The notes below the pieces were generated by a model. It saw nothing but the letters and a program-made list of their open reading frames with translations. It ran no database searches and had not been told where the DNA came from. A program made the position numbers and the translations under genes. A stretch of 64,000 bases of DNA from positions 248,001 to 312,000 of the forward strand of contig NZ_CAXHZC010000005.1 in assembly GCF_964021845.1 (NCBI RefSeq). The letters are read 5' to 3'. Below are positions 1 through 9,500 of this stretch, in pieces (positions within the stretch are counted from its first letter, which is position 1; each line of letters opens with the position of its first letter). The DNA is from Arcticibacterium sp964021845. GTDB taxonomy: Bacteria > Bacteroidota > Bacteroidia > Cytophagales > Spirosomataceae.

Positions 1-123
1 AGAAACCGGCAAAAACAGCCCATTGAAATATGGATGTGGGACGGCAAGGATGACGTTTTTATGGCAGATGACGTACAGGAGTTTCTTCCTTTCCATTTTG
101 AGTTAAAGAAAAACGAAGCCTAG
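1..123 (+). CDS. C-terminal end of an unidentified protein (partial)
   Basis: The first frame is open from base 1 to a TAG stop at 121-123 and encodes the last 40 residues of a gene that begins outside the window. The fragment is acidic and rich in Asp, Trp and Phe (WMWDGKDD, then EFLPFHFELKKNEA at the end). It is too short for me to assign a family. It is probably real because its stop overlaps the stop of the convergent gene on the minus strand by four bases, as expected for two tightly packed convergent genes. The start and most of the protein lie upstream. Confidence 0.55.
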   Translation, partial: RNRQKQPIEIWMWDGKDDVFMADDVQEFLPFHFELKKNEA

Positions 124-953
124 ACTGGTTTTAATTCTATCCTTTGAAATGAAGATTCCCGTTTAATGTTTTCTGGTGTAATGTAGAGTCTTATCAAAGA
201 GAATTTCAATTCACCAGGAAAACTATCTTTTTCTATGGAATTGCTAATATAAGAATGGAAATAATCATCAGTAGGAAAGAGGAAGTAGTCTAAAGGTGTG
301 TTTTCTATTTCTTGCAGTATGCCTTTATCTGCCTTGCTCTTATTGATAACTACTAGCTCATATTTGATGTCTTTTAAGATACTATCTATAGTTTCTCTAA
401 CTTCTAGGAGTTTAGTGTTGGAAAAGGATGTTTCTGAAAGGATTAATATCTTTAGGCGAGCGTAATGAAACCTGAAATATTCTTCATATTTCCTTAAGGC
501 GTATAAGTAGTGCAAATGTTCGTATTGCATGCCTATCATGCCCTTATTCTCTATTTTGACCTCATGGTTAATAGGAATAACTGCCGAGTCCATTTCTAAG
601 TTTTGATAGAGTTCTTTAATGAAAGCACTCATGATAGAATCACTTTTAAAGGAGGTGATTCCTATAGAGACTGAAATATAATTTCCCTTATTAAGGAATT
701 CTATTAGTTTCAGTGATTCTCCTTTTTCAAAAAGGAAAGCTTCTACGTTTTGATAGCTATCAAGAGAGTTACTTAATTCCTCTTGAAGTTGGCATAGTCT
801 TGCATAGGAATCATCTCGGTTGTCGTCTTCTACCAAATGGAAAAGGTGAATGTCACATTCAAAGCTCCATACGTTAAATAGTAGTGTTTCTAGTGATATT
901 TCAGAAGATTTAGAAAAGTCTGTACAGAAACCAATCTTAACAGCTTTGCTCAT
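120..953 (-). CDS. Universal stress protein-like protein, paralogue A
   Basis: 277 residues, predicted cytosolic. The N-terminus (KIGFCTDFS, residues 6-14) reads like strand 1 of a UspA domain, and the length fits the two-domain USP proteins of Bacteroidota. The signatures NVW (27-29) and KIEN (133-136) are shared with the next two genes upstream; KIEN marks the junction between a first and a second USP-like half. The nucleotide-binding motif G-2X-G-9X-G-[ST] at the end of each USP domain cannot be recognised, so ATP binding is doubtful. The start ATG (951-953) overlaps the TGA of the upstream paralogue (950-952), which suggests translational coupling. The USP assignment is inference from partial similarity; the function is unknown. 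Confidence 0.8.
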   Translation of the reverse strand: MSKAVKIGFCTDFSKSSEISLETLLFNVWSFECDIHLFHLVEDDNRDDSYARLCQLQEELSNSLDSYQNVEAFLFEKGESLKLIEFLNKGNYISVSIGITSFKSDSIMSAFIKELYQNLEMDSAVIPINHEVKIENKGMIGMQYEHLHYLYALRKYEEYFRFHYARLKILILSETSFSNTKLLEVRETIDSILKDIKYELVVINKSKADKGILQEIENTPLDYFLFPTDDYFHSYISNSIEKDSFPGELKFSLIRLYITPENIKRESSFQRIELKPV

Positions 954-1798
954 GAAATAACATAATTTAGTCTGATTCTTGGGTAAGGGTCAACACCGTT
1001 TTTTATGTTTTGAATAATTTCAGGATTAACGTAGCTTCGATATAGTGAAAAATTCCACGTCAGATTTTGATCATTATTTTTTATTAAGTTGAGCATGAAT
1101 TGTTCAAAGTAGTCACCTTTGAAAACAATGAGGTAATCTATACCATCTTTTCTTATTTCTTCTTTAAGGTTTTCCAAGCAGTTACTTCTATCATGATTTA
1201 TTATTTTGTAATCAAGGTCTGGCATAATCGTCTTGATTTTTTCCTCAAATTCTGCTAAAACCTTTTTTTCAAGAACTGTATCTGATAGAAGGAAGATGGT
1301 GATTTTGGTATGTAAAAACTTGTAAAACTCCTCAAAAAGGCTTGTCAAATAGAGGTTATCCAGGTTTTCAGAATCAACAACTATGGTTGAACGGTTTTCT
1401 ATTTTAAGTTGGTGCCCCTGAGGAATAAGTGTTAAGTCTTTATTGACTTTTTCAGTTAGAAGGGAAATAAAAGAACTTTTTTTCCCTGAAACTTTAAATG
1501 GCATTCCTGAAGCAATAATTTGATAATTAGAGGTATTCAAAATATCAATCATTTGGTCAAACTCATCTTTATTAAATAGTTTGCCGAAAATGTGCTGGCT
1601 TTCACTGGCTGAATACTTAGTTTCCTCTACCAAGTTATCTAACTTTTCCTGAGCCTCAAATTCCTCTTCATTTTGAACAAAGTGAATCAGATGGATATTA
1701 CATTGAAAATCCCAAGTATTAAACATAATACTCTCCAGAGAGTCTTTTGAAACATCCGAAAAGTTAGTACAAAAAGCAATATTTATAATTTCTGACAT
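950..1798 (-). CDS. Universal stress protein-like protein, paralogue B
   Basis: 282 residues from the start chosen here. The frame is open to 1876, but the Met at 1798 begins MSEIINIAFCTNFS, which aligns with the first residues of the two paralogues; the extra 26 residues upstream have no counterpart. Shared motifs are NTW (27-29) and KIEN (132-135), and the C-terminal half repeats a pattern of a Phe/Ser-Leu pair, Arg, aromatic, then PE. As in the neighbours, the USP glycine-rich nucleotide loop is missing. The gene is coupled to paralogue A by an ATGA overlap and has a plausible promoter at 1946-1976. An alternative is that the upstream extension (hydrophobic, ending IAKGC) is a lipoprotein signal; I consider that chance. 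Confidence 0.78.
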   Translation of the reverse strand: MSEIINIAFCTNFSDVSKDSLESIMFNTWDFQCNIHLIHFVQNEEEFEAQEKLDNLVEETKYSASESQHIFGKLFNKDEFDQMIDILNTSNYQIIASGMPFKVSGKKSSFISLLTEKVNKDLTLIPQGHQLKIENRSTIVVDSENLDNLYLTSLFEEFYKFLHTKITIFLLSDTVLEKKVLAEFEEKIKTIMPDLDYKIINHDRSNCLENLKEEIRKDGIDYLIVFKGDYFEQFMLNLIKNNDQNLTWNFSLYRSYVNPEIIQNIKNGVDPYPRIRLNYVIS

Positions 1799-2377
1799 GG
1801 TTCTCTTGCAACCCTTAGCGATTAATAAAAATACGAAGCATAAAATTACCTTTCTAATAATGCAGACCAAATCCAACCAATAGAATGGGTAGTAAGTGTA
1901 TTATTCTAATTATTAGGTAAAGCGGTTTATAGCTTTTGATAAATGCAAAGATATGTTGTAACTTGTTAATATTCAATCTATTTACTGTTTTTTGTTGTTT
2001 TGGATTACTTTAAGCTGAAAGCTTTTAAATAGACTTTTCCTGTTTGAATTTCTTATTTCGCAATCTTGAATTATTTAACGGTAACATTCTTTGTGGGCAT
2101 TTTTTTTGATATTGTTCTTGGTTTCATGCAATTTTTAAATTTTCAAATGGGTGAGAAGTATTAGTTTTTCGTTTATTGTATTCGTTCTAGGCATATTAGT
2201 TGTATTATTCCTATATTCTTTTTGTCTGATATTTTGATTATAGCCTTTTCAAGATCACCTGAATGGTCAAGATTTTAATGGGTTTCTTCCTTAGTTAAAG
2301 GTGATTCTATGAAAAGCTATGAGCAGTATAAAGTTTTCTAGACTGTAATTGTTACTAGCCTAAATAGATAGTGGAAG
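1799..2377. other. Intergenic region between USP-like paralogues B and C
   Basis: About 580 bases without a convincing gene. It holds the likely promoter and an approximately 140-nt leader of the B-A unit at its left end, and it ends at the intrinsic terminator of paralogue C. The middle is AT-rich with no long open frame and no tRNA-like or repeated structure that I can see. Confidence 0.5.
1946..1976 (-). promoter_or_regulatory. Bacteroidota-type promoter for USP-like B-A operon
   Basis: On the minus strand TTG (1974-1976) is followed after 20 nt by TATCTTTG (1946-1953), an exact match to the TAnnTTTG -7 element known for the primary sigma factor of Bacteroidota. The spacing is close to the usual 19 nt. 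It lies about 150 bases upstream of the chosen start of paralogue B, so the mRNA would have a long leader. Confidence 0.5.
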
Positions 2378-2410
2378 CAAAAAAAAGTGTAGACCAGTTA
2401 AGGTCTACAC
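2378..2410 (-). terminator. Intrinsic terminator after USP-like paralogue C
   Basis: A perfect 9-bp stem (GTGTAGACC at 2387-2395 with GGTCTACAC at 2402-2410) is followed on the minus strand by a run of eight Ts. It sits about 40 bases downstream of the stop of paralogue C and separates it from the B-A unit. Confidence 0.8.
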
Positions 2411-2448
2411 ATAGTTTGTGAAGTGTTTTGTTGATAAAGTGTACTTTT

Positions 2449-3315
2449 TTATTGTGAAATGTAATCCTCCTCAAAGGTTTTTAGTTGGAGTTTTTCAGTT
2501 GCCGCTTCGCCGTATTTGAGATTCTCTAATAATTCGTCATTTATCCAAACTCTTGCTAAAGTGAATTTGTGTATACCGGGTAAAATAGCAGCTTCTAATT
2601 TACCATGAACCACATCTTCTAAGTAATCATCATTAAAATATATAAAATAATCAATAGGTGATTCTAATACGGAGTATAGGATTAACTCTTGTGTAACAGC
2701 TTTCTCGAAGTTAACAATTTGAATATCTATTCCTGGTAAAATTTTGGCAGTAAATTCAGTTATCATCTCATTGTCATCTTTTGATAACAAATCATCAGAG
2801 ATTATAACTAATTTGAGTTTGGCAAAATAGAATTTAAAGAACTCTTCAGACTTTTTTAATGCATATAATTTTTCAAGGTTCTCAAATTCCAAAGCGATCA
2901 TACCTCTATTTTCTATTTTAACTTGATGACTTAGAGGTATTATGATTAAATCTTTTTTTATGTGATAATAAAAGTTGTAAAGAATGTTACCTGGCTTCCA
3001 TTCTGTTTCTGAGCTGGAGACCCCAATCATTAAACAAAAGTAGTCTTCATTATTTAAATGACTAAGAAGTAACTTTTCTTCTTCTGTGCTGAATATCTTC
3101 GATTTAATTTGATGTCCGTTTTCTAAATTAAAGTCAAGCTCTTTTTTTAAACCTTCCATTTCTGACTTAGAATATTCCATATTATCCTTTTCTGAAAGGC
3201 ATAAAATATCCAAATCAAAATCAAATCCCCAAGTGTTAAAAATAAGAGTATTTAAAGCTACCCGAGATTCATTTGAGAAGTCGGTATAGAAAGCTATTTT
3301 AACTTTGTTAGACAT
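2449..3315 (-). CDS. Universal stress protein-like protein, paralogue C
   Basis: 288 residues, no signal peptide. KIAFYTDFS (6-14) matches the first strand of USP domains, and NTW (27-29) and KIENRGMI (133-140) are shared with paralogues A and B. The region corresponding to the nucleotide loop of a canonical USP (see the gene at 60491, which keeps GxxGx9GS) reads GVSSSETEWK and lacks the glycines. The gene is a separate transcription unit: a promoter with TTG-N20-TACCTTTG lies just upstream and an intrinsic terminator follows. It is probably the product of tandem duplication with A and B. The ligand and role are unknown. Confidence 0.8.
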   Translation of the reverse strand: MSNKVKIAFYTDFSNESRVALNTLIFNTWGFDFDLDILCLSEKDNMEYSKSEMEGLKKELDFNLENGHQIKSKIFSTEEEKLLLSHLNNEDYFCLMIGVSSSETEWKPGNILYNFYYHIKKDLIIIPLSHQVKIENRGMIALEFENLEKLYALKKSEEFFKFYFAKLKLVIISDDLLSKDDNEMITEFTAKILPGIDIQIVNFEKAVTQELILYSVLESPIDYFIYFNDDYLEDVVHGKLEAAILPGIHKFTLARVWINDELLENLKYGEAATEKLQLKTFEEDYISQ

Positions 3316-3336
3316 ATCTTTAAGTGAATGTTTCTA

Positions 3337-3367
3337 CAAAGGTATTTCTTTAATTGGTTGAAAACAA
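3337..3367 (-). promoter_or_regulatory. Bacteroidota-type promoter for USP-like paralogue C
   Basis: On the minus strand TTG (3365-3367), a 20-nt spacer, then TACCTTTG (3337-3344), an exact TAnnTTTG. It lies about 22 bases upstream of the start codon and has the same geometry as the promoter proposed for paralogue B. Confidence 0.55.
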
Positions 3368-3629
3368 GGGTTTAATGAATTAGAAGGTCGACGAAACATG
3401 AAAATCAGGAGATGATAAAATAGAAAAAATCTCATGAACCTTATTTAGTATACGAGATGTTCTGCGTAAAATTCAATTTCAATCGATTGCGTAGAAAACT
3501 TGAAAAAATCAGTTTTTTTTTAATGTTTTTTATCCATTCGTCGAAAAAAAAGGGGGAACTGTATAAAAGTGAAGATTTACACAAGCGGATTTTATCATCT
3601 TTGTAAATCACAAATCAAGATATTTCAAT

Positions 3630-4196
3630 ATGAAGAATTTTTCGTTAATCGCCTTTTTCGTTTTTTGCTCTTTTATAGCTAGTGCTCAAGTCTGGAATGT
3701 TGACAAATCACACTCGAGTGTAAGTTTTGAAATTACACACATGATGCTTTCTGATGTGAGTGGAAAGTTTAAAGTGTATGATGCAAAAATCACTTCTTCT
3801 AAAGAAGACTTATCTGACGCTGTTTTTGAATTCAGTGCAGATGTTGCCAGTATTGATACGGACAATGAAAGAAGAGACGGACACTTGCAAGCTGAAGAAT
3901 ACTTCAATGCTGCCGATCATCCAAAAATCACCTTTAAAAGTACGTCTTTTAAGAAAGTGTCGGGCGGAAAATATACAATGCTCGGTAACCTTACTATGAA
4001 AGGTAAAACGGCTCCTGTAACATTAGCGGTAACACTTAAAGGACCCGTTACTCATCCAAGAAATCAGAAACTAATGATTGGTTTGAAAGCAATTGGTGAA
4101 TTGGATCGTACCACTTTTGGTATTGGTGATAGCCCAGCGGCTTCTTTAGGTCATGAAGTTCAGATAGTAGTAGCAGGTGAATTTGTGAAAGAATAA
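3630..4196 (+). CDS. YceI family periplasmic protein
   Basis: 188 residues with a Sec signal peptide (about 1-19, ending ASAQ). The mature part begins WNVDKSHSSVSFEITHMM, the hallmark of YceI proteins, whose lipocalin-like barrel binds polyisoprenoid or amphipathic ligands. DNERRDGHL and the FNAADHPKITF segment are the usual conserved blocks. It is monocistronic: it stands divergent from the USP-like gene and is followed by an intrinsic terminator at 4217. A second YceI gene lies at 22774 and is only distantly similar. The physiological ligand cannot be read from sequence. The start is unambiguous because the signal peptide begins at this ATG. Confidence 0.93.
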   Translation: MKNFSLIAFFVFCSFIASAQVWNVDKSHSSVSFEITHMMLSDVSGKFKVYDAKITSSKEDLSDAVFEFSADVASIDTDNERRDGHLQAEEYFNAADHPKITFKSTSFKKVSGGKYTMLGNLTMKGKTAPVTLAVTLKGPVTHPRNQKLMIGLKAIGELDRTTFGIGDSPAASLGHEVQIVVAGEFVKE

Positions 4197-4216
4197 TGAC
4201 AAAATATTATTTTATA

Positions 4217-4247
4217 AGCCAGTGTCTTTTGACGCTGGCTTTTTTTG
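4217..4247 (+). terminator. Intrinsic terminator after yceI
   Basis: A 10-bp stem with one G-T wobble (AGCCAGTGTC at 4217-4226 with GACGCTGGCT at 4231-4240), TTTT loop, then seven Ts. It lies 20 bases after the YceI stop and just before the convergent GNAT gene. Confidence 0.85.
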
Positions 4248-4248
4248 T

Positions 4249-4764
4249 TTAAAAGCTCAGAAACATAATGTAGTTTGGATTGGAATGCCTAGCCGAGATT
4301 TGGAAATCATACTTTCCTACTATTTCAAAGCCTATTTTTGAGTAAAAACCGATTGCTTTAGAATTTTCTATCCATGTAGCGAGCCATATGCCGGTTTGCT
4401 TTTCTTTTTGAGCGTAGTCTCTATTAAATGTAAAAAGCTCTAGCCCCAGCCTTTTGCCATGAAAATCTTTACTGAGGTATATTCTGTCTAAAGAAGCCGT
4501 GTTCGGCAATTTCAGATTGGCTGGTTTTTTATTAAGAATCAATTTAGAAAAGCCAGCAGGTTCATTATTGTGGTAAATAATGTGGTAGATGTTTTCTTGG
4601 TCTCGTAATTCTTTTTTAAGAGCGTCTTCTGTGTAATGTTTATTTATATAGAGGTCAATATCCTCTTTCTTGGCACTGCGACCATGCGTTTCTAGCCATG
4701 CGGTCTTTCCTATTTTTAGAATTTGAGAGGAATGCTCTTCTGTAGCTCTAATTATTAATGTCAT
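4249..4764 (-). CDS. GNAT family N-acetyltransferase
   Basis: 171 residues from the start chosen here. It shows the GNAT fold: MTLIIRATEEHSSQIL at the N-terminus, substrate-side strand DRIYLSKDFHGKRLGLELF, where the [RQ]xxGx[GA]-type acetyl-CoA loop reads HGKRLG, and the C-terminal IGFYSKIGFEIVG typical of the family. The open frame extends to 4854, but those 30 extra residues overlap a terminator hairpin of the upstream gene, so Met at 4764 is the better start. The closest general type is RimI/WecD-like small-molecule or protein acetyltransferases; the substrate is unknown. Confidence 0.85.
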   Translation of the reverse strand: MTLIIRATEEHSSQILKIGKTAWLETHGRSAKKEDIDLYINKHYTEDALKKELRDQENIYHIIYHNNEPAGFSKLILNKKPANLKLPNTASLDRIYLSKDFHGKRLGLELFTFNRDYAQKEKQTGIWLATWIENSKAIGFYSKIGFEIVGKYDFQISARHSNPNYIMFLSF

Positions 4765-4814
4765 AAAGCAGGTTGTTCTTAAATCAAGAGCCGATAATAA
4801 AACAAAAGACTTTA

Positions 4815-4850
4815 TAAAAGAAAAAAGCAAATAGGTTTCCCCATTTGCTT
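4815..4850 (-). terminator. Intrinsic terminator after the Gfo/Idh/MocA gene
   Basis: On the minus strand a perfect 8-bp stem (AAGCAAAT and ATTTGCTT at 4825-4832/4843-4850), extended by GG/CC, is followed by TTTTTTTC. It lies 20-60 bases after the stop of the oxidoreductase gene and argues against the long form of the next gene. Confidence 0.7.
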
Positions 4851-4872
4851 CCAATAAAATATTGTTTAATTT

Positions 4873-6201
4873 CTAAACCACCGGTTTCCAACCTTTTTCA
4901 TAAGACCTGCCCCAAAGCTGCATAGCTTCGGCATCATTTGGTTTTCCTGTAGTAGTGTCACATGTAAGTGTTTTGCCAGTTTTTTGAGCCATGTTTCCTA
5001 AATGGCAAAGCAAAGTACTTTTTACGGCCTCATCTATAGGTGAGTTAAGGGCTTCTCCTTTTTGGATGGCATCCACAAAGTTTTGCATATGGTAATTGTC
5101 CATTCCAGTAATACCTAAAGTATCTACAGAAGAGCTACTGTTTCGCTCGTTTTCAGACTTTATGATATTGTTGGCTTTGTCATAAATAATATAACCGCCT
5201 CTATCTACCACAGCTGTTCCGTTGGTGCCGTAAATCCAGGTTCCTCTTCCTCCCGGTCTGCCATGTACGTCCATACCGTTAGCACTTTTTCCTTCCCAGC
5301 TTAGCATTTTACCTTCTGCAAACTCAAAAGACACATTTTGAGTATCGTAAAATTCCCAATCGTCTTTCTGTGTAAATCTTCCACCTGCTGATGAAACTTT
5401 TGATGGCAAGTCTACACCAAGAGCATATCTAGCAATATCCATTTCGTGCAGACCATTGTTGCTTATTTCGCCCGTGCCCCAGTGCCAAAACCAATGCCAA
5501 TTATAATGTACATAATTGTCTTTATATTCTTTTCTAGGTGCTGGCCCTTGCCATAAATCCCAGTTTAACTCACTTGGTACTGGTGCTATTTTTCCTGTGC
5601 CTATACTTCCACGGTTGTTTTCATACCATGCCTTGGCATAATATACATCGCCTATTATTCCTTCACGCAAATCACGAACAAGGCTTCTAGAAGTAGGTGC
5701 AGAGCGTTGTTGATTGCCAATTTGCAATGTTTTGCCCGTTTTGGCAACTACATCTTTTAGCCAATAACCCTCTTCTGGGTTATGACAGCAAGGTTTCTCT
5801 AAATAAACGTCTTTACCTGCCTGCATGGCTAAAATAGCCATAGGGGCATGCCAATGGTCAGGGGCAGCAATGGTTAACACGTCCAAATCTTTATTGTCTA
5901 AAACTTTTCTAAAGTCTTCGTATATTTTGGCATTGCCTAGAATGCTTTTATAGTCAGATTGAACCCTGGCAAAGGTTCTAGCGTCAGGGTCTATAAGACC
6001 AATCACATTAAGTGATTTACTTAAAGACTTTGCCATGTTTAAATGGGCTCTACCTCGTCCGTTTAGACCTGCAGTTGCCATGTTGAGCCTGTTGTTAGCA
6101 CCTATAATACGGGCATAACTTTTGGCTGAAAAAGCTAAACCAGCTGCTCCCAGAGCAGATGTTTTAAGAAACTTTCTTCTAGAGTTAACGTTTGATTTCA
6201 T
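4873..6201 (-). CDS. Gfo/Idh/MocA family oxidoreductase, Tat-exported
   Basis: 442 residues. The N-terminus has a twin-arginine signal (SRRKFLKTSALGAAGLAF), so the protein is exported folded with its NAD(P). A Rossmann fold follows (NMATAGLNGRGRAH), then the family motif EKP in YLEKPCCHN, and a C-terminal half with the WHWFWHWGTGEISNNG segment seen in Bacteroidota and planctomycete members. Such enzymes oxidise or rearrange sugars, often glycan-derived, but the substrate is not evident. It is divergent from the haem/HEAT lipoprotein gene at 6531, and the two may act together outside the cytoplasm (inference). An 8-bp inverted repeat lies 20 bases upstream of the start. Confidence 0.92.
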   Translation of the reverse strand: MKSNVNSRRKFLKTSALGAAGLAFSAKSYARIIGANNRLNMATAGLNGRGRAHLNMAKSLSKSLNVIGLIDPDARTFARVQSDYKSILGNAKIYEDFRKVLDNKDLDVLTIAAPDHWHAPMAILAMQAGKDVYLEKPCCHNPEEGYWLKDVVAKTGKTLQIGNQQRSAPTSRSLVRDLREGIIGDVYYAKAWYENNRGSIGTGKIAPVPSELNWDLWQGPAPRKEYKDNYVHYNWHWFWHWGTGEISNNGLHEMDIARYALGVDLPSKVSSAGGRFTQKDDWEFYDTQNVSFEFAEGKMLSWEGKSANGMDVHGRPGGRGTWIYGTNGTAVVDRGGYIIYDKANNIIKSENERNSSSSVDTLGITGMDNYHMQNFVDAIQKGEALNSPIDEAVKSTLLCHLGNMAQKTGKTLTCDTTTGKPNDAEAMQLWGRSYEKGWKPVV

Positions 6202-6530
6202 TTTTAATAAGTAATTAGTATAACCTAGATTTTTATAAAGTTTAGGTTATGGTTGAATTTCATTTCAAAAATTAGGGATTGTATTTGACTATTGAAAATA
6301 AGCACATTCAAAAAATCCAAATCGGTAAAGAAAGAATCTGAAATCGCTTTAATATTATCATAGTAGATGTAACTCTGTATGGGAAAAAGCTTGGCGAGGT
6401 GCTAAATGGTTTTTGCTGAGCTATTATGATACGTACATCTTATACTTCTTATTTGTCGACAATTTAAAGGCCTAGCTATCAAAATATGCTCAAAATGCGT
6501 AGTATTGATGTTAGAAATTAAATAACCCTT
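6202..6530. other. Divergent intergenic region
   Basis: 329 bases between the divergent oxidoreductase and haem-protein genes. It contains an inverted repeat with 8-bp arms (ATAACCTA 6220-6227, TAGGTTAT 6243-6250) near the minus-strand start. I see no clear -33/-7 pair for either gene and no open frame of note. Confidence 0.4.
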
Positions 6531-9500
6531 ATGAAGAAGAATATTTTTAGAGTTTCCTTGTTTGCATTTGCTGCCGTTTTGGTGTGGTCTTGCATGAAAG
6601 TCGCCAATAAACCAGGCGGTATTATTTCCAAAATTGCGGATAGCTCTAATGCACAGCTGACAGAGGATATAGAAGGTAGTACACCTATTACATTGGCAGA
6701 AGGTTTGAAAATAAACCTTTGGGCTACAGACTCGCTAGCACCGGACCCTATTGCTATGTCAATAGATGACCAAAATAGAATATATTTGACCAGAACCAAT
6801 CGTCAAAAGAACTCTGAGTTTGATATTAGAGGGCATCGCGACTGGATGACAGAATCAATTTCTTTGCAGTCTGTGGAAGAGCGAAGGGCTTTTTTACGTA
6901 GGATTTTTGCTGCAGAAAACTCAGAAGAAAATGAATGGCTAAAAGATTTAAATGAAGATGGAGTTCATGACTGGCGTGACTTAACCGTGGAGAAAGATGA
7001 AATCTGGCGATTAGAAGACACCGACGGTGACGGAAGAGCGGATGTGTCTACTCAAGTGCTAAGAGACTTTCATGAAGAAATTACTGACGTGGCTGGTGCA
7101 GTTTTAATTAGAAGAAATGACGCTTTTATTGGAATTGGTCCTGATTTATGGAGAATAGAAGACACAAATAAAGATGGCTTTTATGACAAAAAAACGTCAA
7201 TTGCCACTGGATTTAACATTCATATTGGCTTTGGTGGCCACGGAATGTCAGGTTTAATAGAAGGACCTGATGGAAAGATTTATTGGGGAATAGGTGACCC
7301 AGGATTAAGCTTTACAGACCAAGCCGGCAAAAAACATCATTATCCTAATCAAGGAGTGATAGTAAGGTGTAACCCTGATGGTTCAGACTTCGAGGTTTTT
7401 TCTCATGGTCACAGAAATACGCATGAATTTGTTTTTGATGCCTACGGTAATATCATAAGCTCAGATAATGACGGTGACCACCGTGGGGAGTCTGAAAGAT
7501 TAGTACATATAGTAGAAGGAAGTGATTCTGGATGGCGTATTAACTGGCAGTTTGGTAAATATACCGATGACAAAAATAATGGCTACAAAGTATGGATGGA
7601 CGAAGAAATGTACAAGCCACGATGGGATGGTCAGGCCGCGTACTTTTTACCACCAATCAGAAATTATCATAATGGTCCTACAGGAATGCAGTTTAACCCG
7701 GGGACAGCTTTGGGGTCAAATTGGCTTAATAAGTTTTTCTTAGTTGAGTTTACCGGAGCTCCTTCTAGAGCCCACATTTGGTCATTTGACTTAAAACCTA
7801 AAGGTGCCAGTTTTGACTTTAATTCTGAGGTTGATATGGTAGGTGGTGTTTTGGCTACTGGTATCCGATTTGGAACAGATGGAGCTCTTTATGCTGCGGA
7901 CTGGATTAACGGTTGGGATACTAAGAATTACGGCCGCGTTTGGAAGATTGACACGAAAGAAACAGACCTTGCCACAGAACGAGCAGAAACGAAAAGGTTG
8001 ATGACCCTAGATTATGCATGGCAAACGCCAGAGCAATTATATAAGTTACTTTTCAATCCAGACATGAGGATTCGTCAGAAAGCTCAGTTTGCTTTGGTTG
8101 ATGCCAATCAAACGAAGACATTGCTGAAAGCCATTGCTCAAAAAGAAAATCAACTGGTTAGAGTGCATGGATTGTGGGGAATGGGTCAAATAGCAGCGAA
8201 GGATAAGAATGCAGCAAGTCAAATAGTAACTTATTTGAATGATGGTGATGGAGAGATAGTTGCTCAAACGGCCAAGGTAATTGGTGATGTGAAGTTTGAA
8301 GGTGCGGGTGAAAAACTAATCGGATTATTGAAATCTTCAAACCCTAGAGTTCAGTTTTATGCTGCTCAGGCTTTAGGTAGAACCATGGCAATAGCGGCGG
8401 CGGATGATTTAATTAAAATGATTGAGGTCAATAACGATGAAGATAATTACCTGAGACATGCTGCTGTTTTAGCATTAAGCAGAATAGGAAATAAAGCACC
8501 AGTTTATGCTATGCAAAAAAGCTCATCAAAGGCTGTTAGAACTGCTGGTGTTTTGGTGCTAAGAAAATGGCAAGACCCTAAAGTGGCGGAGTATCTTAAT
8601 GACTCCGAAGAATATATAGTAGCCGAAGCGGCAAGAGCTATTAATGATGATTTCTCAGTAGAAGCTGCTTTACCAGCATTGGCAGAACTAATAAATAGAC
8701 CAAATTTAACATCAGAGGTTATTCTTAGAAGAGCTATTAATGCTGCACTAAGAGTAGGTGGAGATAAACAACTAAATGATGTTTTAGCTTATGCTCAAAG
8801 TAGTACAGCTCCAAAGGCCATGAAAGCAGAAGCTTTAGCCGCTCTAGGAAACTGGGCAGAACCATCTGTTTTAGATAGAGTAGACGGAAGATACAGAGGC
8901 GAAGTAAAAAGAGATGGAGAGAAAATTAGAAACTTGGTTATTCCTAAAATGGCCAGCTTCCTAGATTCTAAAGATCCTGCGGTTTTAGGAGCAGCATCTC
9001 AATTATTGAGAGATTTAGGCATTAGAGGTTTTAATAATTCACTGGCTGATATTTATGACAAAATTTCTTCAAGTGATGTAAAATCGAGTATTTTGACATC
9101 ATTGGCTGCATTGAAGTATCCTCAAATTAGCAGCATGGTTAATAAAGCATTAGCAGATAAAAGCAGAGCGGTCAGAACAACGGCTCTAGGTATGCTAAGT
9201 GAGGTTAACATCTCAATGGAGTTATTACCAGAAATGGTAAACAGTGTATTGGAAAAAGGAAGCCAAAGAGAGCAGCAGAAGCTAATTCAAAGTTTGGGTA
9301 TGATGCCAGCAGAGAAGACGTCAGAGGTTTTGAGTAGTTTGATAGACAAGTTAAGTGCTAAAGAATTGCCAGCAGCCCTTACGCTAGATTTATCCGAAGC
9401 TGTAGGAGCAGGTGATTCACATGCCTTGAAAGAAAAATTGGCTGCGGCTATGCCTAAAGGTAATATTTTAGATGAATATGCAGGTGTGATGAATGGAGGT

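Noticed and set aside
1799..1876. 26-residue N-terminal extension of USP-like paralogue B resembling a lipoprotein signal (ending IAKGC)
   Set aside because: Paralogues A and C start at the equivalent of the internal Met, and AT-rich leaders often give hydrophobic open frames by chance.
4765..4854. 30-residue N-terminal extension of the GNAT gene
   Set aside because: It overlaps an intrinsic terminator of the upstream gene, and the conserved domain starts at Met 4764.
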